From: Pseudomonadota bacterium
GTDB taxonomy: Bacteria > Pseudomonadota > Gammaproteobacteria > Burkholderiales > Burkholderiaceae_C
Direction of reading: 5' to 3'
NCBI GenBank assembly: GCA_020161215.1
Contig: JAIUOM010000033.1
Coordinates: forward strand, 1 to 35,536
DNA: 35,536 nt
In this document: positions 7,219 through 16,940 of the stretch, in pieces
How positions within the stretch are numbered: position 1 is the first letter of the stretch
Layout of the letters: every line of letters begins with the position of its first letter
Program-made: the position numbers and the translations under genes
The notes under the pieces: model-generated
Told to the model about the DNA's origin: nothing
Seen by the model: only the letters and a program-made list of their open reading frames with translations
Database searches by the model: none

Positions 7219-9471
7219 ATGGGCAAGCTCGCCACCATTGCACGGCGCACTTTTTTGATCGGCTCGGCCGCCGTCGCGGGCGGTGTGGCCTTTGGTGTCT
7301 ACCAGGCCAAGAAGACCCTGCCCAACCCGCTGAAGGAAGATGCACCCGCGGGCGCGGCCGTGTTCAACCCCTGGGTGCTGATCGACGCCCAGGGCATCAC
7401 CCTGATCGCGCCGCACACCGATTTGGGCCAGGGCGTGCGCTCGATGCAGGCCGCGCTGATTGCCGAGGAGCTGGACGTGGACCTGAACCAGGTGCGCGTG
7501 ACCCCCGGCGCGCCCAGCGCGGCCTACTACAACACTGCCACCGCCGACGAGTCGGTGCCGTTTCTGAGCACCGACGACAGCTGGCAGGCCGACGCGGCGC
7601 GCGGCGCCGTCGGCACCGTGATCCGCATGCTGGGCATGCAGGTCACGGGGGGCTCCACCGCCGTGCCCGACAGCTTTGTCAAGCTGCGCCAGGCCGGCGC
7701 CATGGCGCGCGAAACCCTCAAACTGGCCGCGTCCGAACAATCCGGCGTGCCGGTGGCCCAGCTCAAGACCGCGCAAGGCGCGGTGTTGCTGCCCGACGGC
7801 CGCAAGCTCCCCTATACCCAGCTGGCCGCCCGCGCGGCCCAGCTCAAACCCGTGCAGGACGTGCCCCTGCGCCCGCCCGAGCAATGGCGCCTGCTGGGCA
7901 AACCCATGCAGCGCGTCGACGTGCTGGACAAATCCACCGGGCGGCTGAAATACGGCATTGACCTGGCGATGGACGGCATGCTGATCGCCGCCGTGCGCCT
8001 GAACCCGCACAACGGCGCGCCGCTCAAGCGCTTTGACGCCAAGGCCGCTGAAGGCATGCGCGGCGTGAAGAAGGTGCTGCCCGTGACCAGCGGCGTCGCC
8101 GTGGTGGCCGACAACACCTGGCGCGCCTTCAAGGCCGCCGAAGCGGTGGATTGCGAATGGGCCGACGCCCCCTACCCTGCCAACCAGGCTGATCACTGGA
8201 AGGCCGTGGCCGACACCTTTGGCAACGACGGCCGGCTGGACAAGGTGTGGCGCAACGATGGCGACGTGGACGCCTTCACCGGCGCCACCAACCCGCACAC
8301 CATCACGGCCGAATACCGCGCGCCCTACCTGGCACATGCGCCGCTGGAGCCGCTGGCGGCCGTCGTCAAGGTGTCGCCCGAGCGGGTCGACGTGTGGGTC
8401 AGCCACCAGATTCCGCGCGTGGCGCAACAGAAGGTGGCCGCCATCGTCGGCCAGCCCGAAAGCCAAGTGCACTTGCACAACCAATACAGCGGCGGCAGCT
8501 TTGGCCACCGGCTGGAGTTTGACCACGTCACCCTGGCCGCTGAGGTGGCCAAGCAGATGCCGGGCGTGCCCATCAAGCTGGTGTTCCGCCGCGAAGAGGA
8601 CTTTGCCCACGATTACCCGCGCCAGATCGGCATGGCGCGCGGGCGCGGCGCGGTCGACGGCGGCCAAGTGCAGGCGCTGGGGCTGGACATCGCCACGGTG
8701 TCGTCCAGCGCCTCGCAGTTCGGCCGCATGGGCCAGGCGATGCCGGGCCCGGACGGCCAGATTGCCGCCGGCGCCTGGAACATGGCCTACGCCCTGCCCC
8801 ACTGCCGCGTGCGCGCCTACCGCGTGCCTGAATTGGCGCCAACCAGCTCGTGGCGATCGGTCGGTGCGTCGACCGCGGGCTTTTTTGCCGAGAGCTTCAT
8901 GGACGAGCTGGTCCACGCCGCTGGCGCCGACCCGCTGGCCGAACGCCTGCGTCTGGCACGCGACGAGCGCTCGCGCCAGCTGCTGCAGCTGCTGGGCCGC
9001 ATGTGCGACTGGAAAGGCGCCAAGCCCGCACCCGGTGTGGGCCGCGGCGTGGCCTTTGTCACCTCGTTCGGCGTGCCCTGCGCCCAGGTGGTCGAGGTGC
9101 GCCGGTTGCCCGAGGGCATCCGGATCGAAAACGTGTGGGTGGCCGTGGACGTGGGCCCGGTCATCGACCCAGTCAACTTCGAGAACCTGGTGCAAGGCGG
9201 CGTGGTCTGGGCCCTGGGCCACGCCATGAACTGCGAGATCACCTACGAAGGCGGCAAGGCCCAGCAGTCGAACTTTCATGCCTTCACCGGCATGCGCCTG
9301 AACCAGTGCCCCGCCATCCATGTGCAGGCGCTGGCGGGCACGGCCAAGATCCGCGGCGTGGGCGAACCGCCCGTGCCTCCGGCCGCGCCAGCCCTGGCCA
9401 ATGCCATCTTCGCCGCCACCGGGCAGCGCATCCGTGAAATGCCGTTTGCCAAGCACATCGACTTTGTGTGA
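7219..9471 (+). CDS. iorB: Molybdopterin-binding subunit of a two-component hydroxylase (IorB-like), Tat-exported
   Basis: A 750-residue catalytic subunit. The N-terminus carries a twin-arginine signal, ARRTFLIG followed by a hydrophobic, Gly-rich stretch (about 9-27), so the enzyme is probably exported folded to the periplasm, carrying the partner 2Fe-2S subunit with it. Visible cofactor regions include GTSFGHR-type SGGSFGHRLEFDHVTLA and the C-terminal KIRGVGEPPVPPAAPALANA with the catalytic Glu (about 716) of the xanthine-oxidase family. Its length is normal for IorB-like proteins. The substrate is unknown: N-heterocycles and aldehydes are known for relatives. Just after its stop is a possible two-way terminator shared with the convergent coxG. 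Confidence 0.88.
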   Translation: MGKLATIARRTFLIGSAAVAGGVAFGVYQAKKTLPNPLKEDAPAGAAVFNPWVLIDAQGITLIAPHTDLGQGVRSMQAALIAEELDVDLNQVRVTPGAPSAAYYNTATADESVPFLSTDDSWQADAARGAVGTVIRMLGMQVTGGSTAVPDSFVKLRQAGAMARETLKLAASEQSGVPVAQLKTAQGAVLLPDGRKLPYTQLAARAAQLKPVQDVPLRPPEQWRLLGKPMQRVDVLDKSTGRLKYGIDLAMDGMLIAAVRLNPHNGAPLKRFDAKAAEGMRGVKKVLPVTSGVAVVADNTWRAFKAAEAVDCEWADAPYPANQADHWKAVADTFGNDGRLDKVWRNDGDVDAFTGATNPHTITAEYRAPYLAHAPLEPLAAVVKVSPERVDVWVSHQIPRVAQQKVAAIVGQPESQVHLHNQYSGGSFGHRLEFDHVTLAAEVAKQMPGVPIKLVFRREEDFAHDYPRQIGMARGRGAVDGGQVQALGLDIATVSSSASQFGRMGQAMPGPDGQIAAGAWNMAYALPHCRVRAYRVPELAPTSSWRSVGASTAGFFAESFMDELVHAAGADPLAERLRLARDERSRQLLQLLGRMCDWKGAKPAPGVGRGVAFVTSFGVPCAQVVEVRRLPEGIRIENVWVAVDVGPVIDPVNFENLVQGGVVWALGHAMNCEITYEGGKAQQSNFHAFTGMRLNQCPAIHVQALAGTAKIRGVGEPPVPPAAPALANAIFAATGQRIREMPFAKHIDFV

Positions 9472-9477
9472 GCGGCG

Positions 9478-9502
9478 CGGCGCCAGCGCCCTGGTGGCGC
9501 CG
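9478..9502. terminator. Possible bidirectional terminator between iorB and coxG
   Basis: A 7-bp inverted repeat CGGCGCC / GGCGCCG with an 11-base loop lies in the 39-base gap between two convergent genes. There is no T tract, so this is weak evidence for an intrinsic terminator. Confidence 0.4.
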
Positions 9503-9510
9503 GCCCGCGC

Positions 9511-10104
9511 TCAGTCGAGGCTGCGCAGCACCCAGACGCCGATCGCCAGCACCAGCGCGCCAGCGACCCACACCCACATGGGCATGCCTTTGCCGTTGGC
9601 GGGTGCGGCGGCGGGCTCTGGCTCATCGGGTGCGGCAGGCGCGGCCTCGGCCGGGGCCGGGTGGCGGCGCTGCATTTCCTCGTCAAAGCGCTTGAAAAAG
9701 CCCTCGGCCATCGACTTGGCCACGCCATCGATCAGGCGCTGGCCGACCTGGGCGATCTTGCCGCCGACCTGGGCGTTGACGGCGTAGCCCAGCTCGCTGC
9801 CGGCGTCCTGCGGCGTCAGGCTGACCTTGGCGCTGCCCTTGCCAAAGCCGGCCGCACCGCCATTGCCCTCGAAGTTGATGGTGTAGCTGTGCGGCGCGTT
9901 GACGTCGGCCAGCTGCAGCTTGCCCTTGAACTTGGCCGACACGGGGCCGACCTTGATGGCATTGGTGACGTCGTAGGCGTTCTCGCCCGTGGCCTCGATG
10001 CTTTCGCAGCCGGGGATGCAGACCTTCAGCACCTCGGGGTCGTTCAGCGCCTCCCAGGCCTGTTGCTGCGTCACGGAAAGCGTGCGGCTACCTTGCATGT
10101 CCAT
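9511..10104 (-). CDS. coxG: CoxG-family SRPBCC protein with C-terminal membrane anchor
   Basis: A 197-residue protein of the CoxG (START/SRPBCC) family. CoxG is known to help anchor CO dehydrogenase to the cytoplasmic membrane. The first 145 residues are the lipid-binding-like fold, with motifs WEALNDPEVLKVCIPGCES and YAVNAQVGGKIAQVGQRLID. A Pro/Ala-rich linker follows, and a C-terminal membrane segment (MPMWVWVAGALVLAIGVWVL, about 174-193) ends in a short tail. The gene is the last of the minus-strand cox series and starts 19 bases after coxE's stop with an AGGAG-type site. Confidence 0.9.
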   Translation of the reverse strand: MDMQGSRTLSVTQQQAWEALNDPEVLKVCIPGCESIEATGENAYDVTNAIKVGPVSAKFKGKLQLADVNAPHSYTINFEGNGGAAGFGKGSAKVSLTPQDAGSELGYAVNAQVGGKIAQVGQRLIDGVAKSMAEGFFKRFDEEMQRRHPAPAEAAPAAPDEPEPAAAPANGKGMPMWVWVAGALVLAIGVWVLRSLD

Positions 10105-10123
10105 GTGAAATCTCCTTTGATTG

Positions 10124-11335
10124 CTATTGTTTCATGAGCTTTGCAATGCCGCCGGCCAGCTCCTGCAGACGCTGCACGTTGTGCACCGCCAGCGTGCCGT
10201 CGGCGGCCTTGGCGAGTTCGGCGGCGCCGCGCGCGCTGGGCACATAGCCGTCAAAGCGCAGCAGCGGGTTGAGCCACAGGATACGGCGGCTGTGGCGTTT
10301 GAGCCATTGCAGCCCGCGCGCCAGATCGGCCGGCTCGCCGGTGTCCAGCCCGTCGCTGACGATCAGCACCAGCGTGCGGCGGCCCACCAGACGGCGCGCG
10401 TGGTGCTGGCGCAGCGCGGACAGCGATTCGCCCAGGCGCGTACCGCCACCGTAGTCCTGGATGGCGCTGCCCGCGGCCTGCAGCATGGCATCGGTGTCGG
10501 CCAGGCGAAAAGCCGGGCTCAGGTCGGTCAGGTGGGTGCCAAAGGCAAACACGTCGCGCCGCACGCGCTGGTGGTGCAGCTCGCGCGTGGCGGCGTGCAA
10601 GAACGCCAACAGCAGGCGCGCGTAGCGCTCCATCGAGCCCGACACGTCGACCAGCACCAAGAGCGGCAGCGGCTGACGGCGGCGCTGCAGGCGGTGCAGC
10701 GCCATGATCTCGCCCCCTGTGTGCGCCGCGCCCTGCAGCGTGTGCGCCCAGTGCACACGGGCGCCGCGCAGGCCGGCGCGCACGCGGCGCGCGGGCACTT
10801 CGGGCACGGGCAGGCGGATGTCGCGCACCAGGCGCTCGACCAGCTTGTATTCGCTGGCGCTGAGCTGGTTGAAGTCGGCGCTCTTGACGCGCAGCAGGTC
10901 GCTGGCGGTCATGGCGGCGTCGAACTCCAGCTCTTTGTCGGGGGCGGCGGGTTTGGGTTGCAGCAGGGATTTGTGGGGCGCCAGCGCTTCGCGTACGCGC
11001 GGGCGCTGCTTGGGCGGCGCGGCCTGGCCTTCGGCGCTGGGCAGCATCTGGGCCAGCAGCTTGTTGGCGATTTCGGGGTCGCGGAAGAAGGCGCTGAACA
11101 GCTCACGGAACACGGCGCGGTCCTGCTCGCGGCTGACGAGCACGGCCTCCAGCGCGGCGCTGACGTCGCTGCGGCGCTCCAGGCCGACGGCCAGCAGGGC
11201 CTGCTGGGCCAGGGCGATGCGCGCGACATCCACCGGGACACCGGCGCGGCGCAGGGTGCGGCCGAAGGCGGCGACGTTGCCAGCGAATTTGCCGGTGCGG
11301 ACGTCGCCGAGCAGGGTGGTGGATTCGGGGGTCAT
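10124..11335 (-). CDS. coxE: CoxE-family von Willebrand factor A protein
   Basis: A 403-residue protein of the CoxE family; together with the CoxD ATPase it is required for maturing the bimetallic or molybdenum centre of CO dehydrogenase-type enzymes. The C-terminal VWA domain holds a complete MIDAS metal site: DVSGS (Asp230, Ser232, Ser234), Thr299 in YGGGTR, and Asp328 in VLIVSDG. The region 1-100 is helical. I use the ATG at 11335 (MTPESTTLLGDVRTGKFAGN), because the longer in-frame start would read through an intergenic repeat. In most cox operons coxE directly follows coxD; here 568 bases of repeat DNA lie between them. Confidence 0.9.
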   Translation of the reverse strand: MTPESTTLLGDVRTGKFAGNVAAFGRTLRRAGVPVDVARIALAQQALLAVGLERRSDVSAALEAVLVSREQDRAVFRELFSAFFRDPEIANKLLAQMLPSAEGQAAPPKQRPRVREALAPHKSLLQPKPAAPDKELEFDAAMTASDLLRVKSADFNQLSASEYKLVERLVRDIRLPVPEVPARRVRAGLRGARVHWAHTLQGAAHTGGEIMALHRLQRRRQPLPLLVLVDVSGSMERYARLLLAFLHAATRELHHQRVRRDVFAFGTHLTDLSPAFRLADTDAMLQAAGSAIQDYGGGTRLGESLSALRQHHARRLVGRRTLVLIVSDGLDTGEPADLARGLQWLKRHSRRILWLNPLLRFDGYVPSARGAAELAKAADGTLAVHNVQRLQELAGGIAKLMKQ

Positions 11336-11380
11336 GCCGCTTGTTTTGCACGTGCGGCAGCGCGCGTTGCCGTCGAGTTG

Positions 11381-11443
11381 TTTACTATTTTTTTGATAGC
11401 TGCTAGCGATTTGTGGACGCCGACATATGGCCTGTTTGGCTTG
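11381..11443 (+). repeat. Dispersed intergenic element, copy 2 (forward)
   Basis: Head TTTACTATTTTTTTGATAGC, core TGTGGACGCCGACA (11412-11425), tail TGGCCTGTTTGGCTTG. It lies upstream of coxE and may overlap its promoter region. Confidence 0.65.
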
Positions 11444-11903
11444 TTTTCTGAGGTGATGAACGGTGGATGCGCTGCTGGCCGGGAAGTGCGCCCGGCGGCG
11501 CACCTACTTTCTTTTGGGTCGCCAAAAGAAAGTAGGCAAAGAAAAGGCGACCCCACTTGCCGTGTCCCCTGCGCTGCGCTCCGGGGCAACCTGCGATGCT
11601 CGGTCATGGGGCGGTGCTGCGGAACTCGCTGCGCGCTTTCAGCGCTCCGCTCAGACAGCCGCAGCAAGTCAGCGCACGAAGCATGGGCATGCTGCGCTGC
11701 CCAGGCCCGCCCCACGCCCTGCGCTTCTCGGCACGGCCAGAGGGGTGTGGGGGTCCATTCGGGCCATCGCTGCGCTCGGCCTTGGTGCGTCATGCCGCCT
11801 CGCACTTCCCACCGTTCGGGCTGAGCCTGTCGAAGCCCTGATTCGCTGCGAACCTCGGCATCGCGCGTGGGGCCGCACCCAGGCGAAGAAAGGCGCGCGC
11901 TGC
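11444..11903. repeat. Composite intergenic repeat between coxD and coxE
   Basis: No credible gene lies here, although spurious open frames cross it. It begins near the double hairpin and includes many CGCTGCGCTC-like words. It ends with ACCGTTCGGGCTGAGCCTGT followed by CGAAGC (11811-11836), the reverse of a GCTTCGACAGGCTCAGCCCG-type repeat that is widespread in proteobacterial genomes. Together these indicate a mosaic of known repeat types inserted into a cox operon. Confidence 0.6.
11503..11554. repeat. Double hairpin with mutually exclusive pairings (start of composite repeat)
   Basis: A perfect 15-bp inverted repeat CCTACTTTCTTTTGG (11503-11517) / CCAAAAGAAAGTAGG (11522-11536) has a 4-base loop. 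The loop side GGGTCGCC (11516-11523) also pairs perfectly with GGCGACCC (11546-11553). Both stems cannot form at once. The same sequence pattern recurs in many Burkholderiales genomes, from memory. Confidence 0.8.
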
Positions 11904-12809
<906 letters not shown>

Positions 12810-12810
12810 A

Positions 12811-12870
12811 CGCTATCAAATAAAGAGCTGCCGAGACTTTGTGGGCGCCGGCAGATGGGCAAAAAAGCCC
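12811..12870 (+). repeat. Dispersed intergenic element, copy 3 (forward)
   Basis: Head CGCTATCAAATAAAGAGCTG, core TGTGGGCGCCGGCA (12840-12853), tail GATGGGCAAAAAAGCCC. It lies between coxM and coxD. Confidence 0.6.
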
Positions 12871-12949
12871 AATATACCGCCCGCAGGGAGGAAAACAGGC
12901 GGCTCGATTCACTTCGGCTCGGGCAGGGCACGCGCCCGGCCCGGCCGGA

Positions 12950-13741
12950 TCACGCCAGGGCCTTGGCCACCGCGCGCTGCGCCATCACGCCGACCAGGTG
13001 GGCGCGGTAGGCGGCGCTGCCGTGCAAATCGCCGTTCAGCTCGGTTGGGTCGGTGGCGACACCGGCCGCCGCCTCGGGCGTGAAGCTCTTGCCGAGCGCG
13101 GCTTCCAGACCGGCATGGCGGAACACGCCGTTGCCGCCACCGGTGACGGCCACGCGCACGCCGGCGTCGGTTTGGGCCACGAACACGCCGATCAGCGCGA
13201 ACAGCGAGGCCGGTTGGCGAAACTTGATGTAAGCCGCGCGTTTCGGTACAGGAAAGCGCACGGCGGTGATCAGCTCGCCCTCTTCCAGCGCGGTGGCGAA
13301 CAGGCCCTGAAAGTAGTCGTCAGCGGCGATCTCGCGGCCGGTGGTGACGATGGTGGCGCCCAGGGCCAGCGCGCCAGCCGGGTAGTCGGCCGCCGGGTCG
13401 TTGTTGGCCAGCGAGCCGCCGATGGTGCCCATGGCCCGCACCTGCTTGTCGCCAATGCCACCGGCCAGCTGCGCCAGCGCGGGAATGGCGGCCTGCACGT
13501 CCTTGCTGGCGGCCACGTCGGCGTGGCGCGTCATGGCGCCGATGGTGACGCTGCCCGCGTCCTTGCGGATGCCGGCCAGCTCCTTCACGGCGCCCAGGTC
13601 AACCAGTTGCTCGGGCGCGGCCAGGCGCAGCTTCATCGACGCCAGCAGGGTCTGACCACCGGCCAGCAGCTTGCCGCCGGCCTGGGCCAGCTTGACGGCG
13701 TCGGCCTGCGCGGCCGGGCGTTCAAAGGTGAATGTGTACAT
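12950..13741 (-). CDS. coxM: CoxM-like FAD-binding subunit of a molybdenum hydroxylase
   Basis: A 263-residue medium subunit that accepts electrons from the 2Fe-2S subunit on FAD. Flavin-binding motifs are LLAGGQTLLASMKLR (25-39, AGGQ type) and AMGTIGGSLANNDPAADYPA (103-122, TIGGS type). The N-terminus MYTFTFERPA is typical. It is encoded downstream of coxL, separated by a GC-rich repeat (13742-13908). The order S-L-M differs from the M-S-L order of the form I reference operon and is common among form II or unclassified members. Confidence 0.92.
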   Translation of the reverse strand: MYTFTFERPAAQADAVKLAQAGGKLLAGGQTLLASMKLRLAAPEQLVDLGAVKELAGIRKDAGSVTIGAMTRHADVAASKDVQAAIPALAQLAGGIGDKQVRAMGTIGGSLANNDPAADYPAGALALGATIVTTGREIAADDYFQGLFATALEEGELITAVRFPVPKRAAYIKFRQPASLFALIGVFVAQTDAGVRVAVTGGGNGVFRHAGLEAALGKSFTPEAAAGVATDPTELNGDLHGSAAYRAHLVGVMAQRAVAKALA

Positions 13742-13794
13742 GAAAAAAACCTTTCAATCGTTCAAGACCGAACTGAGCGCTGCGCCTCGCTCGG

Positions 13795-13906
13795 ATGGCC
13801 GCGGAGCGGGCCAAGCCAGCGAACGCCGTGGCCGGACCTGCGCCGGCCACCGACGTTGTCCCCCTCCCATCGGAGAGGGGGAAGGCACGAAGCGACTCAG
13901 GGGGGA
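13795..13906 (-). repeat. GC-rich post-stop element (G4) between coxL and coxM
   Basis: Read on the minus strand it begins 3 bases after the coxL stop with CTCCCCCCTGAGTCGCTTCG, then forms a perfect 7-bp hairpin CCCCCTC / GAGGGGG (13860-13881). It is followed by a second GC-rich part with GGCCGG/CCGGCC arms. The order of parts matches the element at 23562. Confidence 0.6.
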
Positions 13907-13908
13907 GT

Positions 13909-16281
13909 TCATTGTTTGGCTTGCTGGATGGCGGTCCAGACCCGTGCCGAGGTAACCGGCATGTCGATGTCCTTCACCCCCAGGTCCTTGAGCGCGTCGA
14001 GCACGGCGTTGACCACCGCCGGCGGCGAGCCGATGGCGCCGGCCTCGCCGCAGCCCTTGCTGCCGATCGGGTTGTGCGTGCAGGGCGTGCAGACATGGCC
14101 GAGCTTGAACACCGGGAAGTCGGCCGCGCGCGGCATGGCGTAGTCGCTGTAGCTGCCGGTGAGCAACTGGCCGCTTTCCGGGTCGTAGACACCGTGCTCC
14201 ATCAGCGCCTGGCCGATGCCCTGCACCAGGCCGCCGTGCACCTGGCCCTCGACGATCATCGGGTTGATGATGACGCCGAAGTCGTCCACGGCCGTGAAGC
14301 TGTCGACGCGCACCACGCCGGTGGCGGGATCGACCTCGACCTCGCAGATGTGGGTGCCGGCCGGGTAGGTGAAGTTGGTCGGGTCGTAGAAGGCGGTCTC
14401 GTTCAGGCCCGGCTCCAGCTTGTCGAGCGGGTAGTTGTGCGGCACATAGGCCGTCAGCGCCACCTGGCCGAAGGGGATCTTCTTGTCGGTGCCCTTGACC
14501 TTGAACTCGCCACCGCTGAACTCGATGTCGGCATCGCTGGCTTCCATCAGGTGGGCGGCAATCTTCTTGGCCTTGGCCTCGATCTTGTCCAGCGCCTTCA
14601 TGATGGCGGTGCCTCCCACGCTGAGCGATCGGCTGCCGTAGGTGCCCATGCCAAAGGGCACGCGGCCGGTGTCGCCGTGCACCACGTCGACCTGGCTGGG
14701 GTCAATGCCCAGCCGCGCCGCCACAATCTGCGCGAACGTGGTCTCGTGCCCCTGGCCGTGGCTGTGCGAGCCGGTAAACACCGTCACGCTGCCCGTGGGG
14801 TGCACGCGCACCTCGCCGCACTCGAACAGGCCGGCGCGGGCGCCCAGGGCGCCCGCGACGTTGCTGGGCGCCAGGCCGCAGGCCTCGATGTAGCTGCTGT
14901 AGCCGATGCCGCGCTTCAGGCCCTTGGCTTCGCTGGCTTTGCGGCGGGCGTCAAAACCAGCCACGTCGGCCAGCTTTTGCGCGCCATCCATGCAGGCCGG
15001 GTAGTCGCCAATGTCGTACTGCAGCGCCACCGGCGTCTGGTACGGGAACTGGGTGATGAAGTTGCGCTTGCGGATCTCGTCCTGCGCCAGGCCCATGTCC
15101 CAGGCGCAGCGGGTGACCAGGCGCTCGACCACGTACGTCGCCTCGGGCCGGCCGGCACCGCGGTAGGCATCCACCGGCGCGGTGCTGGTGAACCAGCCGT
15201 CCACCTCGACATAGATCTGCGGCGTGGCGTACTGCCCTGCCAGCAGCGTGCCGTACAGGATGGTGGGCACGCTGGACGCAAAGGTGGACAGGTAAGCGCC
15301 CAGGTTGGCGTTGGTGTGCACGCGCATGGCCAGGAACTTGCCGTCCTTGTCCATGGCCATCTCGGCGTGGGTGATGTGGTCGCGGCCATGCGCGTCCGAC
15401 ACAAAGGACTCGCTGCGGTCGGCCGTCCACTTGATGGCGCAGTTGAGCTGCTTGGCCGCCCAGGTCAGGGCAACGTCCTCGGCGTACAGGAAGATCTTGG
15501 AGCCAAAGCCGCCGCCGACATCGGGCGCGATCACGCGCACCTTGTGCTCGGGCAGTTGCAGCACGAAGGCGGTCATCAGTAGGCGCTCGACGTGCGGGTT
15601 CTGGTTGGAGACGTACAGCACGTACTCGTCGGTGGCGCGGTTGTAGCTGGCGTTGGCCGCGCGCGGCTCCATGGCGTTGGGGATCAGCCGGTTGTTGGTG
15701 ATGTCCAGCTTGGTGACGTGCGCGGCGCCGGCAAAGGCGGCCTCGACGGCGGCCTTATCGCCCAGCGTCCACTTGTAGCACTGGTTGTCGGGCGCCTCGT
15801 CGTGCAGCGCCGGGGCCTTGCTCGCGGTGCGCATGTCGATCACCGGGCCCAGCACCTCGTAGTCGACCATCACCGCCTCGGCGGCGTTGCGCGCCTGCTC
15901 GGGCGTGTTGGCCACCACCAGGGCCACGTGGTCGCCCACGTAGCGCACCTTCTTGTCGGCCAGGATCGGGTGCGGCGGCTCCTTCATGGGGCTGCCGTCG
16001 GGGTTGTGGATGAGCCAGCCGCAGGGCAGCCCGCCCATCTTGCCGGCCATGTCCTGGCCGGTGAAGACGCGCACCACGCCCGGCATGGCGGCGGCGGCAC
16101 TGGTGTCCACGCTCTTGAGGGCGGCGTGGGCGTGTGGCGAGCGCACGAAGGCGGCGTACTTCTGGTTGGCCTGCGTGATGTCGTCGGTGTACTGGCCGCG
16201 GCCGGTCAGAAAGCGCAGGTCTTCCTTGCGCAGCAGCGATTCCCCGATGTGGGGCAGCTTGGCAAATTCATTGGCACCCAT
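13909..16281 (-). CDS. coxL: CoxL-like molybdenum subunit, form II active site (AYRGAGR)
   Basis: A 790-residue catalytic subunit of the xanthine-oxidase family, part of the SLM heterotrimer. The active-site loop reads AYRGAGR (372-378). Form I CO dehydrogenases instead carry AYxCSFR with a copper-ligating Cys; that Cys is absent here, so this is form II (BMS), whose CO oxidation is doubtful and which may oxidise aldehydes or heterocycles. Further cofactor motifs are DVGGGFGSK (254-262) and [10 protein letters not shown] with the catalytic Glu (about 746). There is no signal peptide, so it is cytoplasmic, perhaps membrane-attached through CoxG. It lies 19 bases after coxS. Confidence 0.93.
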   Translation of the reverse strand: MGANEFAKLPHIGESLLRKEDLRFLTGRGQYTDDITQANQKYAAFVRSPHAHAALKSVDTSAAAAMPGVVRVFTGQDMAGKMGGLPCGWLIHNPDGSPMKEPPHPILADKKVRYVGDHVALVVANTPEQARNAAEAVMVDYEVLGPVIDMRTASKAPALHDEAPDNQCYKWTLGDKAAVEAAFAGAAHVTKLDITNNRLIPNAMEPRAANASYNRATDEYVLYVSNQNPHVERLLMTAFVLQLPEHKVRVIAPDVGGGFGSKIFLYAEDVALTWAAKQLNCAIKWTADRSESFVSDAHGRDHITHAEMAMDKDGKFLAMRVHTNANLGAYLSTFASSVPTILYGTLLAGQYATPQIYVEVDGWFTSTAPVDAYRGAGRPEATYVVERLVTRCAWDMGLAQDEIRKRNFITQFPYQTPVALQYDIGDYPACMDGAQKLADVAGFDARRKASEAKGLKRGIGYSSYIEACGLAPSNVAGALGARAGLFECGEVRVHPTGSVTVFTGSHSHGQGHETTFAQIVAARLGIDPSQVDVVHGDTGRVPFGMGTYGSRSLSVGGTAIMKALDKIEAKAKKIAAHLMEASDADIEFSGGEFKVKGTDKKIPFGQVALTAYVPHNYPLDKLEPGLNETAFYDPTNFTYPAGTHICEVEVDPATGVVRVDSFTAVDDFGVIINPMIVEGQVHGGLVQGIGQALMEHGVYDPESGQLLTGSYSDYAMPRAADFPVFKLGHVCTPCTHNPIGSKGCGEAGAIGSPPAVVNAVLDALKDLGVKDIDMPVTSARVWTAIQQAKQ

Positions 16282-16300
16282 GGCGTGTGGTCTCCGGTGG

Positions 16301-16768
16301 TCAGGCGTTCAGGCTCTTCTGGGCCTGCTGCACGGCCTTGACGATGTTCTGGTAGCCGGTGCAGCGGCAGATGTTGCCTTCCAGCAGCTCGCGGATTTCG
16401 GCTTCGCTGGCGTTCGGGTGGCGGCCCAGCAGGTCGATGCTGCTCATCACCATGCCGGGGGTGCAGAAGCCGCACTGCAGGCCGTGACACTCCTTGAACG
16501 CGGCCTGCATCGGGTGCAACTCGCCGTCGGCGGCGGCCACGCCCTCGATGGTGGTCACCTGGGCGCCCTGCATCTGCGCGGCCAGCACGTTGCAGGCCTT
16601 GATCGAACGGCCGTTGGCGATCACCGTGCAGGCGCCGCACTGGGCGGTGTCGCAGCCGACGTGGGTGCCGGTCAGCTGCAGGTGCTCGCGCAGCAGTTGC
16701 ACCAGCAAGGTGTTCTCGGGCACGTCGGCCGACACGGCCTGGCCGTTGACGTTGAGCTCGACTTTCAT
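16301..16768 (-). CDS. coxS: CoxS-like 2Fe-2S subunit of a molybdenum hydroxylase
   Basis: A 155-residue iron-sulfur subunit. N-terminal cluster ligands are Cys39, Cys44, Cys47 and Cys59; C-terminal cluster ligands are Cys99, Cys102, Cys134 and Cys136. It passes electrons from the molybdenum centre of CoxL to the FAD of CoxM. It is the first gene of the minus-strand cox series; a TAGGAG ribosome site lies just before the ATG. It is divergent from the AcoR-like regulator, which is therefore a good candidate for its control. Confidence 0.95.
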   Translation of the reverse strand: MKVELNVNGQAVSADVPENTLLVQLLREHLQLTGTHVGCDTAQCGACTVIANGRSIKACNVLAAQMQGAQVTTIEGVAAADGELHPMQAAFKECHGLQCGFCTPGMVMSSIDLLGRHPNASEAEIRELLEGNICRCTGYQNIVKAVQQAQKSLNA

Positions 16769-16800
16769 GGCGGGCGTCTCCTAGGGGTTGTGCGAAAGCA

Positions 16801-16894
16801 TGAGATCGTGTCATTCTTGAAATACCGCGCCCAGGCCGGCCTAGGACAAACCCTGGTTTGGCCGGCGGCGCCCAAGGAAATTCTCAGAATGAGA
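16801..16894. promoter_or_regulatory. Divergent control region coxS / AcoR-like regulator with TGAGA-type palindromes
   Basis: Within the 172-base divergent gap, TCTCA-GAA-TGAGA is a perfect 5-bp inverted repeat at 16882-16894. A related TGAGA-TCG-TGTCA is found at 16801-16813, 33 bases before the coxS start. The neighbouring regulator has a Fis-type DNA-binding domain, which would recognise such dyads; assigning it as the ligand is inference. No convincing -24/-12 promoter was seen. Confidence 0.4.
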
Positions 16895-16940
16895 CATTGC
16901 CGTGCGCCAGGCGCATGGCTTGGCTTTACGCTTTCGGTCC

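Noticed and set aside
7066-9456. 796-codon minus-strand open frame
   Set aside because: Antisense to iorB, which has clear cofactor motifs; this frame has none.
13909-16281. Annotation as a true (form I) CO dehydrogenase
   Set aside because: The active-site loop lacks the copper-binding cysteine of AYxCSFR.
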